A stretch of 64,000 bases of DNA, taken from assembly GCA_031553775.1 (NCBI GenBank), contig JAVBLA010000025.1, forward strand, positions 1-64,000, written 5' to 3'. Source of the DNA: JAISFI01 sp031553775. GTDB lineage: Bacteria > Bacteroidota > Bacteroidia > Bacteroidales > Azobacteroidaceae. Position 1 is the stretch's first letter; each line of letters begins with the position of its first letter. The position numbers and the translations under genes were made by a program. Shown piece by piece: positions 43,512-51,700 of this stretch. The notes beneath the pieces were generated by a model, which worked only from the letters and a program-made list of their open reading frames with translations, was not told the origin of the DNA and did not search any database.

Positions 43512-44417
43512 TTATTTGAGTTTTATGCTTTTAACCAGGCTGGTACAGAACCAGGCAGCAGATGCCAGGGACACACTATAAGATACTATAGCTATTTGGT
43601 CGTAGCGTTGGGAATCGTTTTTATAACCGGCAATAGCCTCTGGATCGGTCGATGTCCGGTAGTTTCTGTAGGCTTCATCGCCTTTGACCGTGGTGTAAAT
43701 GCCAGAGCCCAGAGAAACAGCCAATAAGATACCGGAAATGATCTTTTGTGTTCTCAATTGTTTGCGATATTGTTTCAGGGGGTCTGTTTTTTCCAGGTTA
43801 ACAGTCAGCTGCAGATCTTCATTTGCATGTATGGTTACCGATTTCCGGACGGTTTCATACTCATCCTTATGAATGGATACGGTATATACACCTTCCTGCA
43901 GGGAAAACATGGCCGGAGTAGTCCGGCTGGTCTCCGATCCGTTGATCCTGATGTCGGCTCCCTGGGTTTCAGCCGGTAACGACATAACAGATAAATTGCC
44001 ATACAGGATTTTTTCTGCAGTCTCCTGGTCCGGCAGGTCGGCTTCTATCACCAGCCGGTAAACCTGTCCGCTTTCTATGCGTAACGGCAACGGATAATCC
44101 AGGCGCATCAATTGTTCGTGCATGAGTTGAAGTACCCGCTCTCCAACGGAAATATATACCCAATATTCCCCGCTTTTGTAGGTAATATCTCCTGTAATGC
44201 CCCAGCGGGAATCAAATTTCATATCCCTGATGGGAGTACGGACTTTGATTAATGCACAAATTTCGTCGTTCTTGTCGGTCCTCCGGTATTGCTGAGCCGA
44301 TATGTCATTTGCACACAGTGCCAGCGGCTCCCTGATCCGGATATCCGCTCCCCGGGCAAACGGCACGAGAAGAATGAATAATACCCCTATACAAAAACAC
44401 CTCTTCATAGCATTCAT
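43512..44417 (-). CDS. PEGA-domain exported protein
   Basis: A 301-residue protein with a signal peptide (VLFILLVPFARGA), a novel N-terminal half of about 140 residues, a PEGA domain (residues about 155-215; ADIRINGSETSRTTP, VYTVSIHKDEYE) and two hydrophobic segments in the last 75 residues (IISGILLAVSLGSG; IVSYSVSLASAAWF). PEGA domains bind surface glycans or other proteins and often link lipoproteins. Its ATG overlaps the previous stop (TAATG), a further sign of coupling with the LPP20/NTF2-like gene. Confidence 0.75.
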   Translation of the reverse strand: MNAMKRCFCIGVLFILLVPFARGADIRIREPLALCANDISAQQYRRTDKNDEICALIKVRTPIRDMKFDSRWGITGDITYKSGEYWVYISVGERVLQLMHEQLMRLDYPLPLRIESGQVYRLVIEADLPDQETAEKILYGNLSVMSLPAETQGADIRINGSETSRTTPAMFSLQEGVYTVSIHKDEYETVRKSVTIHANEDLQLTVNLEKTDPLKQYRKQLRTQKIISGILLAVSLGSGIYTTVKGDEAYRNYRTSTDPEAIAGYKNDSQRYDQIAIVSYSVSLASAAWFCTSLVKSIKLK

Positions 44418-46195
44418 TAGTTACTGTCAAACATTTCCAAACCATAGACCGAACCGTCGGGATGAGGTTCCGGTTGCCAGGTACGGACATAAATACAAGG
44501 CTTATCGGTATCTTTCAGATCGACCATCAGGAACAAATAACCTTTATCGGAATAGGAAGACGAATAATAATGTTGTTCCAACTGAATACCGTATATTTCA
44601 CTTTTTCCTTTCCGGATCTTAGTGGCATCGAATCTCAGGTTGACAAATTCGTTATTCCGGAAACTTTTTTTCAACCGTTCCATAAACTGATGTTTGGTGA
44701 GGCGGATGTATTCAATATCTGAAACCTGATACATACCTTCGATTTTTTGACTCCCGACCAACTTTTTGCCAACGATAATTATTGCATTTTCGGCAAAAAT
44801 ATTATCCAGGAAATCAGTATCCTTCAGGCAATAGGCCGTTTTGTAATGTTCCAGCATACGGATCAGGATATAGCGTTGCTCCAAACTACCGAATCCTTCC
44901 GATTTACTCATAACATCCTGAAAAGTTTGCCCGGAAACAGCAAAACTGATATTACTGATCTTATTTCCGGTAAAAGAATAGACCACATTCTCAATGAATT
45001 GCTGCTGATTGTTCCGGAAAGAAAACAGCATCGGGTAGGAGCGGACCAGTAATTCTCCCCGGAAAGAAATAATTTCCGGTTCTATAGATGATTCGAGAAC
45101 CACAGCATTACCATATTTGATTAAACATTCAAAATCCCGGTATCCATCCTCTGTGAAACAATTCCGGATACCGGCATAGTCTTTATTTCCGATACTTTGA
45201 TGAATTTTTTTAATAATATCCGGATATAGAGACAACGAATCGTCCTGTTGCCGTATATTTTTCGGTACAAAAGCCGTTTTTTCAGCAATACCGGCCGGAA
45301 TAGGGATATTGAAAGTAGCTTTCGGAAAAGAAGGAAGAATCGCATTTTCAAGTACATTCCAGACTTCCGGGTTGATTTTACTTTCGTTGATGTTTTTCAG
45401 TTCGGCAGCCAACAGGATCCGGTCCATCGATCCGGCAGAAGCGCCAAATAATTCTACCGCTGCATGACCGGTCCTCGAACCGACCAAAGTCGACCAATTT
45501 TCCCCGTCCCAATAGGTGTAATCAAAATTCCGCACAGGTTTTCCTTCATAGAGAACCTGCAGATTGAAAATTTTTCCGGAAGATGTCGGGTTCACCGAAA
45601 GTATTTCAAACGATAATCCGGATAAAATGGAATGAATCCGGTCGGGCAGGTAATTGATCAGCAAAGGCGATTGTTTTTCCGGCTCCAGCGTTAGTTCCCG
45701 GCAATCTGGAAGACTCTGCAAAAGAATATACGACCAGTAATAGTATTTCAACGCATCACCGATACGAAGTTCCTGCCCGGAAGCCTTTCCCAGGGATACA
45801 TAGCCTTTGATCCACTCTTTCCTTTGCTCGAATAGTTCTTTGACCTGGGAACGGGGAAAATAGCGCAGTACGGTTATCATCCCTTTATTCTCTGCGACCA
45901 AACGATCGGCATAACAGATCGTTGCATGAGAGTAAGTCCTGACAATACTTTCAATATCTTCAGAATGGATTCCTTCCGATTGTCTGATAGTAGAGCGGAA
46001 CTGCGACTCCACCTGCACACTGATCTGGCTAAGCAAATCGCTCAATGCATATTTGTCGGCCACCTCCAAAGAAGCCGCTTTGCCTTCTCCCCAATAATAT
46101 TTCCCGCTGTTTTTGATTTCTTTTGGCTGATTCTGGGAAAACAAAGGAAAGGAACAAAAGATGACTAATATAATAAATCCTGTTCTGTATTTCAT
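44417..46195 (-). CDS. LPP20-like N-terminus fused to an NTF2/SnoaL-like domain
   Basis: A 592-residue exported protein: signal peptide (IILVIFCSFPLFSQ), an LPP20-like domain at residues about 25-115 (YWGEGKAASLEVADKYALSDLLSQI), a helical middle, and a C-terminal NTF2/SnoaL-like stretch (about 470-590; LEHYKTAYCLKDTDFLDNIF, AENAIIIVGKKL). LPP20 proteins are envelope lipoproteins of uncertain role. It overlaps the upstream LPP20 lipoprotein by ATGA, giving a paired set of two LPP20 members. No lipobox is seen here, so it may be soluble periplasmic. Confidence 0.72.
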   Translation of the reverse strand: MKYRTGFIILVIFCSFPLFSQNQPKEIKNSGKYYWGEGKAASLEVADKYALSDLLSQISVQVESQFRSTIRQSEGIHSEDIESIVRTYSHATICYADRLVAENKGMITVLRYFPRSQVKELFEQRKEWIKGYVSLGKASGQELRIGDALKYYYWSYILLQSLPDCRELTLEPEKQSPLLINYLPDRIHSILSGLSFEILSVNPTSSGKIFNLQVLYEGKPVRNFDYTYWDGENWSTLVGSRTGHAAVELFGASAGSMDRILLAAELKNINESKINPEVWNVLENAILPSFPKATFNIPIPAGIAEKTAFVPKNIRQQDDSLSLYPDIIKKIHQSIGNKDYAGIRNCFTEDGYRDFECLIKYGNAVVLESSIEPEIISFRGELLVRSYPMLFSFRNNQQQFIENVVYSFTGNKISNISFAVSGQTFQDVMSKSEGFGSLEQRYILIRMLEHYKTAYCLKDTDFLDNIFAENAIIIVGKKLVGSQKIEGMYQVSDIEYIRLTKHQFMERLKKSFRNNEFVNLRFDATKIRKGKSEIYGIQLEQHYYSSSYSDKGYLFLMVDLKDTDKPCIYVRTWQPEPHPDGSVYGLEMFDSN

Positions 46196-46665
46196 AATTC
46201 CGGAGCTGCAGATGATGTGGATTGAAACCAGGAAAACAGTTCTTCTTTTTTCATTTCAAGCAAAATCCAATACTGATATTTTCCCTGGGAATCTCGAAAA
46301 TATTTTTCATCGACAATCTTCATGTCAATCAATAAACTATTGGCAGATTGTTCAAGTGTTTCTTCAAATTTCACAGCCGTTCTTAGATCTTCCGTCATCA
46401 CATAATGCTTCGTATATTGCCTGGCTAAAGATTTAGCGGAAGTTTGAAGCAACATCGCCATTTTTGCCTGGGCATCATGCAAAGAAATAGTTCTGGCTGT
46501 AGACAAAATAGTCGATTCGCCCAAGCCGGCTACCCGCAGGTATAAAGAATCACTGGCATATTTTTTTTCTGTAAAAGGAGTAGATTCCCCAACTACATTC
46601 CCGCTTTTACAAGCAAATAACAAACACATCAAAAAAGCCGGTACAATAAATTTCCTGATTATCAT
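46192..46665 (-). CDS. LPP20-family lipoprotein
   Basis: The frame opens at 46722, but MIIRKFIVPAFLMCLLFAC at 46665 gives a normal lipoprotein signal (lipobox LLFAC) and about 157 residues. The mature protein has LPP20-like sequence (SLYLRVAGLGESTILSTART, AQAKMAMLLQTSAKSLARQY) with a helical core. It starts the minus-strand operon, 21 bp after a clear -7 box, and overlaps the next gene by ATGA. Confidence 0.78.
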   Translation of the reverse strand: MIIRKFIVPAFLMCLLFACKSGNVVGESTPFTEKKYASDSLYLRVAGLGESTILSTARTISLHDAQAKMAMLLQTSAKSLARQYTKHYVMTEDLRTAVKFEETLEQSANSLLIDMKIVDEKYFRDSQGKYQYWILLEMKKEELFSWFQSTSSAAPEL

Positions 46666-46685
46666 GGTTAAGCGCTCAAATTCGA

Positions 46686-46693
46686 CAAAAGTA
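46686..46693 (-). promoter_or_regulatory. -7 promoter box for the seven-gene surface operon
   Basis: The minus strand reads TACTTTTG (exact TAnnTTTG), 21 bp before the ATG at 46665. Confidence 0.65.
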
Positions 46694-46707
46694 ATCATTT
46701 TATTCAA

Positions 46708-46735
46708 TTTTTCACTTTTCATTTTTCACTTTTCG
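46708..46735. repeat. 14-bp direct repeat between the divergent promoters
   Basis: TTTTTCACTTTTCA occurs at 46708-46721 and again, ending in G, at 46722-46735. It fills most of the space between the two divergent -7 boxes. It may be a regulator site or just the simple-sequence filler common between Bacteroidetes genes. Confidence 0.5.
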
Positions 46736-46745
46736 TTTAAAAACG

Positions 46746-46753
46746 TATTTTTG
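46746..46753 (+). promoter_or_regulatory. -7 promoter box for the sigma-like gene
   Basis: TATTTTTG (exact TAnnTTTG) lies 15 bp before the ATG at 46769, implying a short leader. Confidence 0.65.
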
Positions 46754-46768
46754 TTGCAAAAAATAAGA

Positions 46769-47923
46769 ATGGATCGATCGTTCGAAATAGCAGTAAGGGA
46801 AATCATCACAAAAGAAGATGAGCATCATCTTCAGATTAAATCCGGACTGATCAAAAAGGATGAGTTGATTCACAGCCTGTTTACTGACCCCAAAATACAA
46901 GAAGCGTGGGAACATCAGCCATTTGTTTTCAAACTATTCAGGGAAAAGGTTATACAGACTGCCCATATTATCCTATCTACCCGCTTTCAGAAAGACTTTC
47001 TTCCTTTTTATGAGTGGCTGGGATTCTTTTATAAAAAAGCATTGCGAGATCTCAGGAATAAATTCCGGGAAACAGAAACGATCGACCGGGAAATCAAAAC
47101 ATCTCCAAGAACAATTGCATTCAAAGATTCCGGGCTGGTATTGTCGGATATGATCGGAGAAGATATTTCCCGTTTCCGGAAAACTGCTTCAGCAGATGAC
47201 GTAAAAATACTGATCCGATCTGCTTGCGAGATTTTTTATCCGATAGACATCTCTACGTTAGACTTATATTTAAAGAAAAACGACCCGGCTTTTTGGAAAG
47301 AACTGGATATTGTGATGTACAAAATTCTCGAGCAGATCGTTTTTTATCATCCGCCTACCGGAATGGAACCGTCCGACCTGAGCGGAGAAACCTGGGAAAA
47401 AGCCTGTGAACAGTTCAGAAAACATGTACTCTCGGCCCCTCCGTACGAAAGTGGAACTCATTTGAGATATTCCATGAAAAAAACTGCCGGAAATACCACC
47501 TCGAACTATTTCAGAAACAAAAAGAATCAATTGAATGATTTCGATTTCATATCCGGATATCAGGATGTTGAACCGGAAGAATCCGGTTATCAGGACGATG
47601 CTGTCGAATTCGATGCATACTCCAATATTCATGAAATCCGGCAGGCCCTTGTTGCCTCTATTTACTTAGAAAAAGGGAAATGGTTCGAAATGTTTTCGTC
47701 TGGGGCCTCCGGTAGAATAGAAATTCTAAAATATCGCACCATCGACGGACTTTCATACGACGATATCGTTCGAAGAATACACGGAGAAAATCTTTCTCCG
47801 GAAGAATCATCATCCCTGAATACAGCTATGCGAAAAGAAATGAGCCGCTTAATCCGGAAAATCCGGGAATGGACGGACAGTATCGAAAAACAAATGTATA
47901 AAACTAAAAAACATGCCGGATAA
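46769..47923 (+). CDS. Atypical ECF sigma-factor-like protein
   Basis: Met at 46769 follows the -7 box closely and is preferred over the frame opening at 46664 (whose first 35 residues are filler); this gives 384 residues, twice a normal ECF sigma factor. Around residues 195-252 it matches region 2: a SDLSGETWEKACEQF segment like the DxxQE helix, then MKKTAGNTTSNYFRNKKN like the -10-recognition helix. Around residues 290-375 it resembles region 4 (ILKYRTIDGLSYDDIVRRI). Residues 80-100 (EWLGFFYKKALRDLRNKF) look like a second, degenerate region 2. It overlaps an anti-sigma-like gene by 11 bp, which supports a sigma role. Similarity is weak in places. Confidence 0.62.
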   Translation: MDRSFEIAVREIITKEDEHHLQIKSGLIKKDELIHSLFTDPKIQEAWEHQPFVFKLFREKVIQTAHIILSTRFQKDFLPFYEWLGFFYKKALRDLRNKFRETETIDREIKTSPRTIAFKDSGLVLSDMIGEDISRFRKTASADDVKILIRSACEIFYPIDISTLDLYLKKNDPAFWKELDIVMYKILEQIVFYHPPTGMEPSDLSGETWEKACEQFRKHVLSAPPYESGTHLRYSMKKTAGNTTSNYFRNKKNQLNDFDFISGYQDVEPEESGYQDDAVEFDAYSNIHEIRQALVASIYLEKGKWFEMFSSGASGRIEILKYRTIDGLSYDDIVRRIHGENLSPEESSSLNTAMRKEMSRLIRKIREWTDSIEKQMYKTKKHAG

Positions 47924-48296
47924 ATGCACATACACCCGCACTGATCTTGTCGCTTATTACCAGAATCAGCTTTCCAAAGAAGAAGAAATCAAGGTTCAGG
48001 AACACCTGATTGGCTGCGAACAATGTCGTCAGATATTACAGGAAATCAGAAATCTGGAAGTGTTTTTATTTGAAGGAGAAGTGGAAAAAGAAGAAAATTC
48101 AGAAAAGGATGTAAAACAGTCTTTATTCCGTCGTTACAGATATATATGGATCGCATCTGCTGCTGTAGCTGCCGTTTCACTGTTGTTTTTACTGAATCCT
48201 TTCGGAAGAGAGGAGGGACATCCCGTTAAACAAAAAACGGATGATGTTTATTTGTCGAATGATACATTGAAAATAGACTCTATTTCAAAAAAATAA
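47913..48296 (+). CDS. Zinc-finger membrane-anchored anti-sigma-like protein
   Basis: A 127-residue protein with an N-terminal zinc-binding anti-sigma motif, His31-x3-Cys35-x2-Cys38 (HLIGCEQC), a charged linker, one membrane helix at about 78-96 (IASAAVAAVSLLFLL) and a short extracytoplasmic tail of about 30 residues. This is the usual ZAS plan: the cytoplasmic part holds the sigma factor, the tail may sense envelope state. It overlaps the sigma-like gene by 11 bp, so both are made together. The tail carries no obvious sensor domain. Confidence 0.78.
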   Translation: MPDKCTYTRTDLVAYYQNQLSKEEEIKVQEHLIGCEQCRQILQEIRNLEVFLFEGEVEKEENSEKDVKQSLFRRYRYIWIASAAVAAVSLLFLLNPFGREEGHPVKQKTDDVYLSNDTLKIDSISKK

Positions 48297-48313
48297 CTGA
48301 AAATCATATTATA

Positions 48314-48607
48314 CTACAAACAATTAGAAAGTAATCGGGCAGAATGATGAACCGTCACAATATCTATCCTATTTTCATTTAATATCCTATAAACAATGCG
48401 ATAATTTCCTCGTACCAATTCGCGTATGTTCTTATCTTCAAATTCTGGAACCATACGACCCGCTAAAGGATGTTGTTCTAAAATGTCAGCTGCACTAAAA
48501 AGAAAATTTACTACAATTTGAGCATAACGAAAACTATCTTTTTCAATATAATCTCCGATATCATTTAAATTTTCAATAGCAAAATCAGTCCATTTTACTT
48601 CAACCAT
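48314..48607 (-). CDS. ParE/RelE-superfamily toxin
   Basis: A 97-residue protein with the ParE pattern: VKWTDFAIENLNDIGDYIEKD helix pair, HPLAGRMVPEF loop, IRELVRGNYRIVYRI beta hairpin and a final IVTVHHSARLL. ParE toxins usually inhibit gyrase; RelE-like relatives cut mRNA. The antitoxin gene at 48595 overlaps its start by 13 bp and lies upstream on the minus strand, the normal order. It converges with the anti-sigma-like gene (17 bp apart). Confidence 0.85.
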   Translation of the reverse strand: MVEVKWTDFAIENLNDIGDYIEKDSFRYAQIVVNFLFSAADILEQHPLAGRMVPEFEDKNIRELVRGNYRIVYRILNENRIDIVTVHHSARLLSNCL

Positions 48608-48777
48608 TTGGAAAGTTTTTGTTTGGCTTGTTCTTTCGTGTTTATACTTCCTGATTCCGACTGTTTAATGCCTGTTTCAATTTTATCAATAAACATCAGT
48701 TTATCAATCAATTGATCTATAGAAAATTGCTCCGGCAATTTTTCAACTGTACTGAATACTTGTGATCTTGTCAACAT
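48595..48777 (-). CDS. Antitoxin partner of the ParE-like toxin
   Basis: A 60-residue, largely helical, charged protein (MLTRSQVFSTVEKLPEQFSI at the start, TKEQAKQKLSKWLK at the end) of the size and helical pattern of small ParE antitoxins. Its gene precedes the toxin and overlaps it. A palindrome with the promoter -7 box lies 22 bp upstream, consistent with autoregulation by the antitoxin or toxin-antitoxin complex. Confidence 0.72.
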   Translation of the reverse strand: MLTRSQVFSTVEKLPEQFSIDQLIDKLMFIDKIETGIKQSESGSINTKEQAKQKLSKWLK

Positions 48778-48798
48778 ATTTTTATTTTGAAACTGTTA

Positions 48799-48814
48799 AT
48801 ATACAAAAGTATAT
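48799..48814 (-). promoter_or_regulatory. Palindrome overlapping the toxin-antitoxin -7 box
   Basis: ATATAC-AAAA-GTATAT is a perfect 6+4+6 inverted repeat, and within it the minus strand reads TACTTTTG (48804-48811). Binding here would block the promoter. Confidence 0.5.
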
Positions 48815-48981
48815 ATTTTGCAGGAGATTTACAACACCCTGCTTTATCTCTAAAAACATTAATTCTATAAATAAAGTTTTTACACCTGTCATAAATTCCA
48901 ATATAAACAAAATAAGAACAACCATTGTTCAATTAACCAAAGAGATGCAATATTTTGTTTCTTAATCCCAAATATCCTGGT

Positions 48982-48989
48982 TATCTTTG
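48982..48989 (+). promoter_or_regulatory. -7 promoter box for the DUF5686 gene
   Basis: TATCTTTG (exact TAnnTTTG) lies 12 bp before the preferred ATG at 49002; a start at 48987 would fall inside the promoter. Confidence 0.55.
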
Positions 48990-49001
48990 GCACTATTAAC
49001 A

Positions 49002-51362
49002 ATGAAACAAACTGATAATTTGCTTAAAATAGTACTAATTATAATCTTGTGTATACATATTCCCTTCTTGCATGCACAAGACCACCTGAGCGGAATAAAA
49101 GATGAAATACATCATTTGAATTCCGTCCGGAATCTTCCGTATGAGTCTGATGCAACAGCAATTATCGATTCTGTAATCCGGCATAAATCGTCCGTTTTTT
49201 ACACCTGCGAAAATTATTCTCAATATCAATTGTATCAACGAACCGTACTGAATGCCATTGCAAACAAGGATACCATCCGGAATAAGATCGATCTTACACT
49301 ATCTAAAAATAATTTTGTATCAAATTACCTGATCAAGCCTTTTCATCCCTGGTTCGGATACGCCCGTCCCACAAAAACACTAAACGAAATGGCCCTGACC
49401 ACGCTGCTCCTGGAAGAATCCAAAACAGTATTTTCCGACCATTCGCAAGGCAAACACGGCAGTCTGTTACACGCCTCCGGATATGAAGGTTTTTTCCAAT
49501 TGATCGGTCAACAGAATATTTCCAGTCTGTTGGATGAAGTTTTCGGAGATATCGATTTCTATCAGAGTCGATGCAACATGATGCTGCTTGCATTCAAAAA
49601 TCCGCTGGCGCCGACTGCTTCAGACACTTACACCTACCATCTGACCGGACAAAAACAGATCGAAGGAGAAGATTGTTACGAAATTGCATTTTATTCAGAG
49701 AATAAAAAAGAAAATGCCTTTGCAGGATATCTCTATATTTCTACAGATGGTAAATATGCGTTGGTAAAAGCGCTTTTCACCCTCAATAACCCGGATAACA
49801 GTAACTTTCTTAAAAACATCCGGATCTCTCACCAATATGCTCTGAAAGATTCCCTTCGAATCCCTGACCGGAAAGAAACCCGGATCCTACTTGGAGATGA
49901 AATACAGGGGAGTTTCCTGGCCGAGCGAACCAGCACCTATTATGATTATGATTTTTCTCCTCCCCAAACAAAAATCGCCTGGGGAAACAAGCATGAAACC
50001 GGTTACCGGAACCGCGATTCTGCTTACTGGGAGAATACCCGTCCCTACCCGCTGACCGCCTCCGAAAGCCAGGCTGAAAATCTGCATCACACAGCCGATG
50101 AAACGGCCTATTTCCGGTACCTTCAAAACACTATCCTGATATTGATGAATAACCACATCACTGTGGGAGGCATCAATGGACCTGTTGAGTTAGGTCCCCT
50201 GAACCAATTTATCAGTTACAATAGTATGGAAGGTTTGCGGCTGAAAATAGGAGGGAACAACACCGTAAACCTGAGCGATCACTTTTTAGTCGGCGGCTAC
50301 GGAGCATACGGATTTAAAGATGAAACATTCAAATACAGGGGAGACCTCATCTATTCCCTGTTACCACGAACCAAATACATCTGGGAATACCCGAAACGCC
50401 TGTTTTCTTTTACCTGGGTGAACGACCTCAATATTCCGGGACAGGATCTGCTCACAAGCACCCGGGACAATTTCATTTATTCTTTTTCGCATAGTCCGAC
50501 CGATAACATGTCGTTACAGCGGATCGGAATACTGACTTTTGAAAACGAAGGAAACCACAATTTCTCGTATAAATTAGGAGCCAGATATATGTATGATCGA
50601 CCCAAAGGAGTTGTGCAATACTTACAGGTGAATGGAACTGATACCGGAAGTGATACGACAACCGTAGACAATATAACTACAACCGAATTTAACCTCTCAC
50701 TGAGGTATGCTCCCGGCGAAAAATACATTCAAAACCGGGACAAACGAATTGCTATCCTGCGGGGAAAATTCGAATTCAACCTGGAGCACAGGATCGGAGT
50801 GAAAAACCTGTTCAGTTCCGGTTATTCTTACCAGATTACAGACCTGAATGCATATAAAAAGTTCGACTATAAAAATAACTCCGGAAACCTGGAAGTCTAT
50901 CTCTCCGCAGGCAAAGTATGGAACAGGGTTCCTTTCCCGTTATTGTTTATCCCGGAAGGAAATCAGAGTTATATTTTTAAACCCAGGAGTTATAACTGTA
51001 TGAATTTCTACGAATTTACCACAGATCAGTATGTGTCTGCCAATCTCAACAGTATGTTTAACTGGTCACCACTTAACTGGTTTATGGAAAAAAGCAGGAT
51101 CAAAACCACCCTGGGAGGAAAAATCATTTACGGTCCCCTTTCAGACAATAATAACCCTGAATTGCATCCCGAACTTTTCATCTTTAACCAGGGAGTCCGT
51201 CCCCTGGGAAAAACACCTTACGCAGAAGTAAGCGTCGGCCTTGCGAATATATTCAAGGTACTGAGGGTCGAATATGTCAGGCGGTTGACCTACCTCAACA
51301 ATAACTCCGGACAGAATGTCCTCAAAGGGTCTTTGTTTTTTACCGGAAGTTTCTCTTTTTAG
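49002..51362 (+). CDS. DUF5686-family outer-membrane protein
   Basis: About 786 residues from the ATG at 49002 (MKQTDNLLKIV), which leaves room for the -7 box. A signal peptide (VLIIILCIHIPFLHAQ) is followed by a DUF5686 domain with periplasmic N-terminal and outer-membrane barrel-like C-terminal parts ending in a Phe-rich strand (LKGSLFFTGSFSF). Many DUF5686 proteins also have an N-terminal carboxypeptidase-regulatory-like domain, which is absent here. Function unknown in the family. Monocistronic; followed by a MITE-like element. Confidence 0.82.
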   Translation: MKQTDNLLKIVLIIILCIHIPFLHAQDHLSGIKDEIHHLNSVRNLPYESDATAIIDSVIRHKSSVFYTCENYSQYQLYQRTVLNAIANKDTIRNKIDLTLSKNNFVSNYLIKPFHPWFGYARPTKTLNEMALTTLLLEESKTVFSDHSQGKHGSLLHASGYEGFFQLIGQQNISSLLDEVFGDIDFYQSRCNMMLLAFKNPLAPTASDTYTYHLTGQKQIEGEDCYEIAFYSENKKENAFAGYLYISTDGKYALVKALFTLNNPDNSNFLKNIRISHQYALKDSLRIPDRKETRILLGDEIQGSFLAERTSTYYDYDFSPPQTKIAWGNKHETGYRNRDSAYWENTRPYPLTASESQAENLHHTADETAYFRYLQNTILILMNNHITVGGINGPVELGPLNQFISYNSMEGLRLKIGGNNTVNLSDHFLVGGYGAYGFKDETFKYRGDLIYSLLPRTKYIWEYPKRLFSFTWVNDLNIPGQDLLTSTRDNFIYSFSHSPTDNMSLQRIGILTFENEGNHNFSYKLGARYMYDRPKGVVQYLQVNGTDTGSDTTTVDNITTTEFNLSLRYAPGEKYIQNRDKRIAILRGKFEFNLEHRIGVKNLFSSGYSYQITDLNAYKKFDYKNNSGNLEVYLSAGKVWNRVPFPLLFIPEGNQSYIFKPRSYNCMNFYEFTTDQYVSANLNSMFNWSPLNWFMEKSRIKTTLGGKIIYGPLSDNNNPELHPELFIFNQGVRPLGKTPYAEVSVGLANIFKVLRVEYVRRLTYLNNNSGQNVLKGSLFFTGSFSF

Positions 51363-51367
51363 GAATT

Positions 51368-51572
51368 AGAAACTGTTTAAAAATTTTTCATGAATCATTT
51401 TTTAGTCATTTTTTGTCTGTTTGATTTTTTGATTGCAGGAAAATAGCGGGCTATTTGACTAAAATCAAAAGAGCAAACAGGCGGAAAAGGGCAAAAAAGG
51501 ATATGAAAAAGCTTCATCAAAAAGATTATATGATGATCTAAAATACTGCTTGTAAATTTTTAAACAGTTTCT
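51368..51572. mobile_element. MITE-like element with 19-bp terminal inverted repeats
   Basis: AGAAACTGTTTAAAAATTT at 51368-51386 and its exact reverse complement at 51554-51572 bound a 205-bp non-coding stretch. It starts 6 bp after the DUF5686 stop and fills most of the 338-bp gap before the LytTR gene. No transposase is encoded; a target duplication is not clear. The rest of the gap (51573-51687) is AT-rich with no other feature. Confidence 0.6.
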
Positions 51573-51687
51573 TATATTCACTCCCTTATCACCATTCAAA
51601 GGCATTTTACACAATAAAACACCCACTACATGCAACTCTCCGGATTCTTTGATGGAAATCCCGAAAAAGATTCTTAATATTGCACCG

Positions 51688-51695
51688 TAATTTTG
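51688..51695 (+). promoter_or_regulatory. -7 promoter box for the LytTR gene
   Basis: TAATTTTG (exact TAnnTTTG) ends 5 bp before the ATG at 51701, implying an almost leaderless mRNA. Confidence 0.45.
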
Positions 51696-51700
51696 AATGC

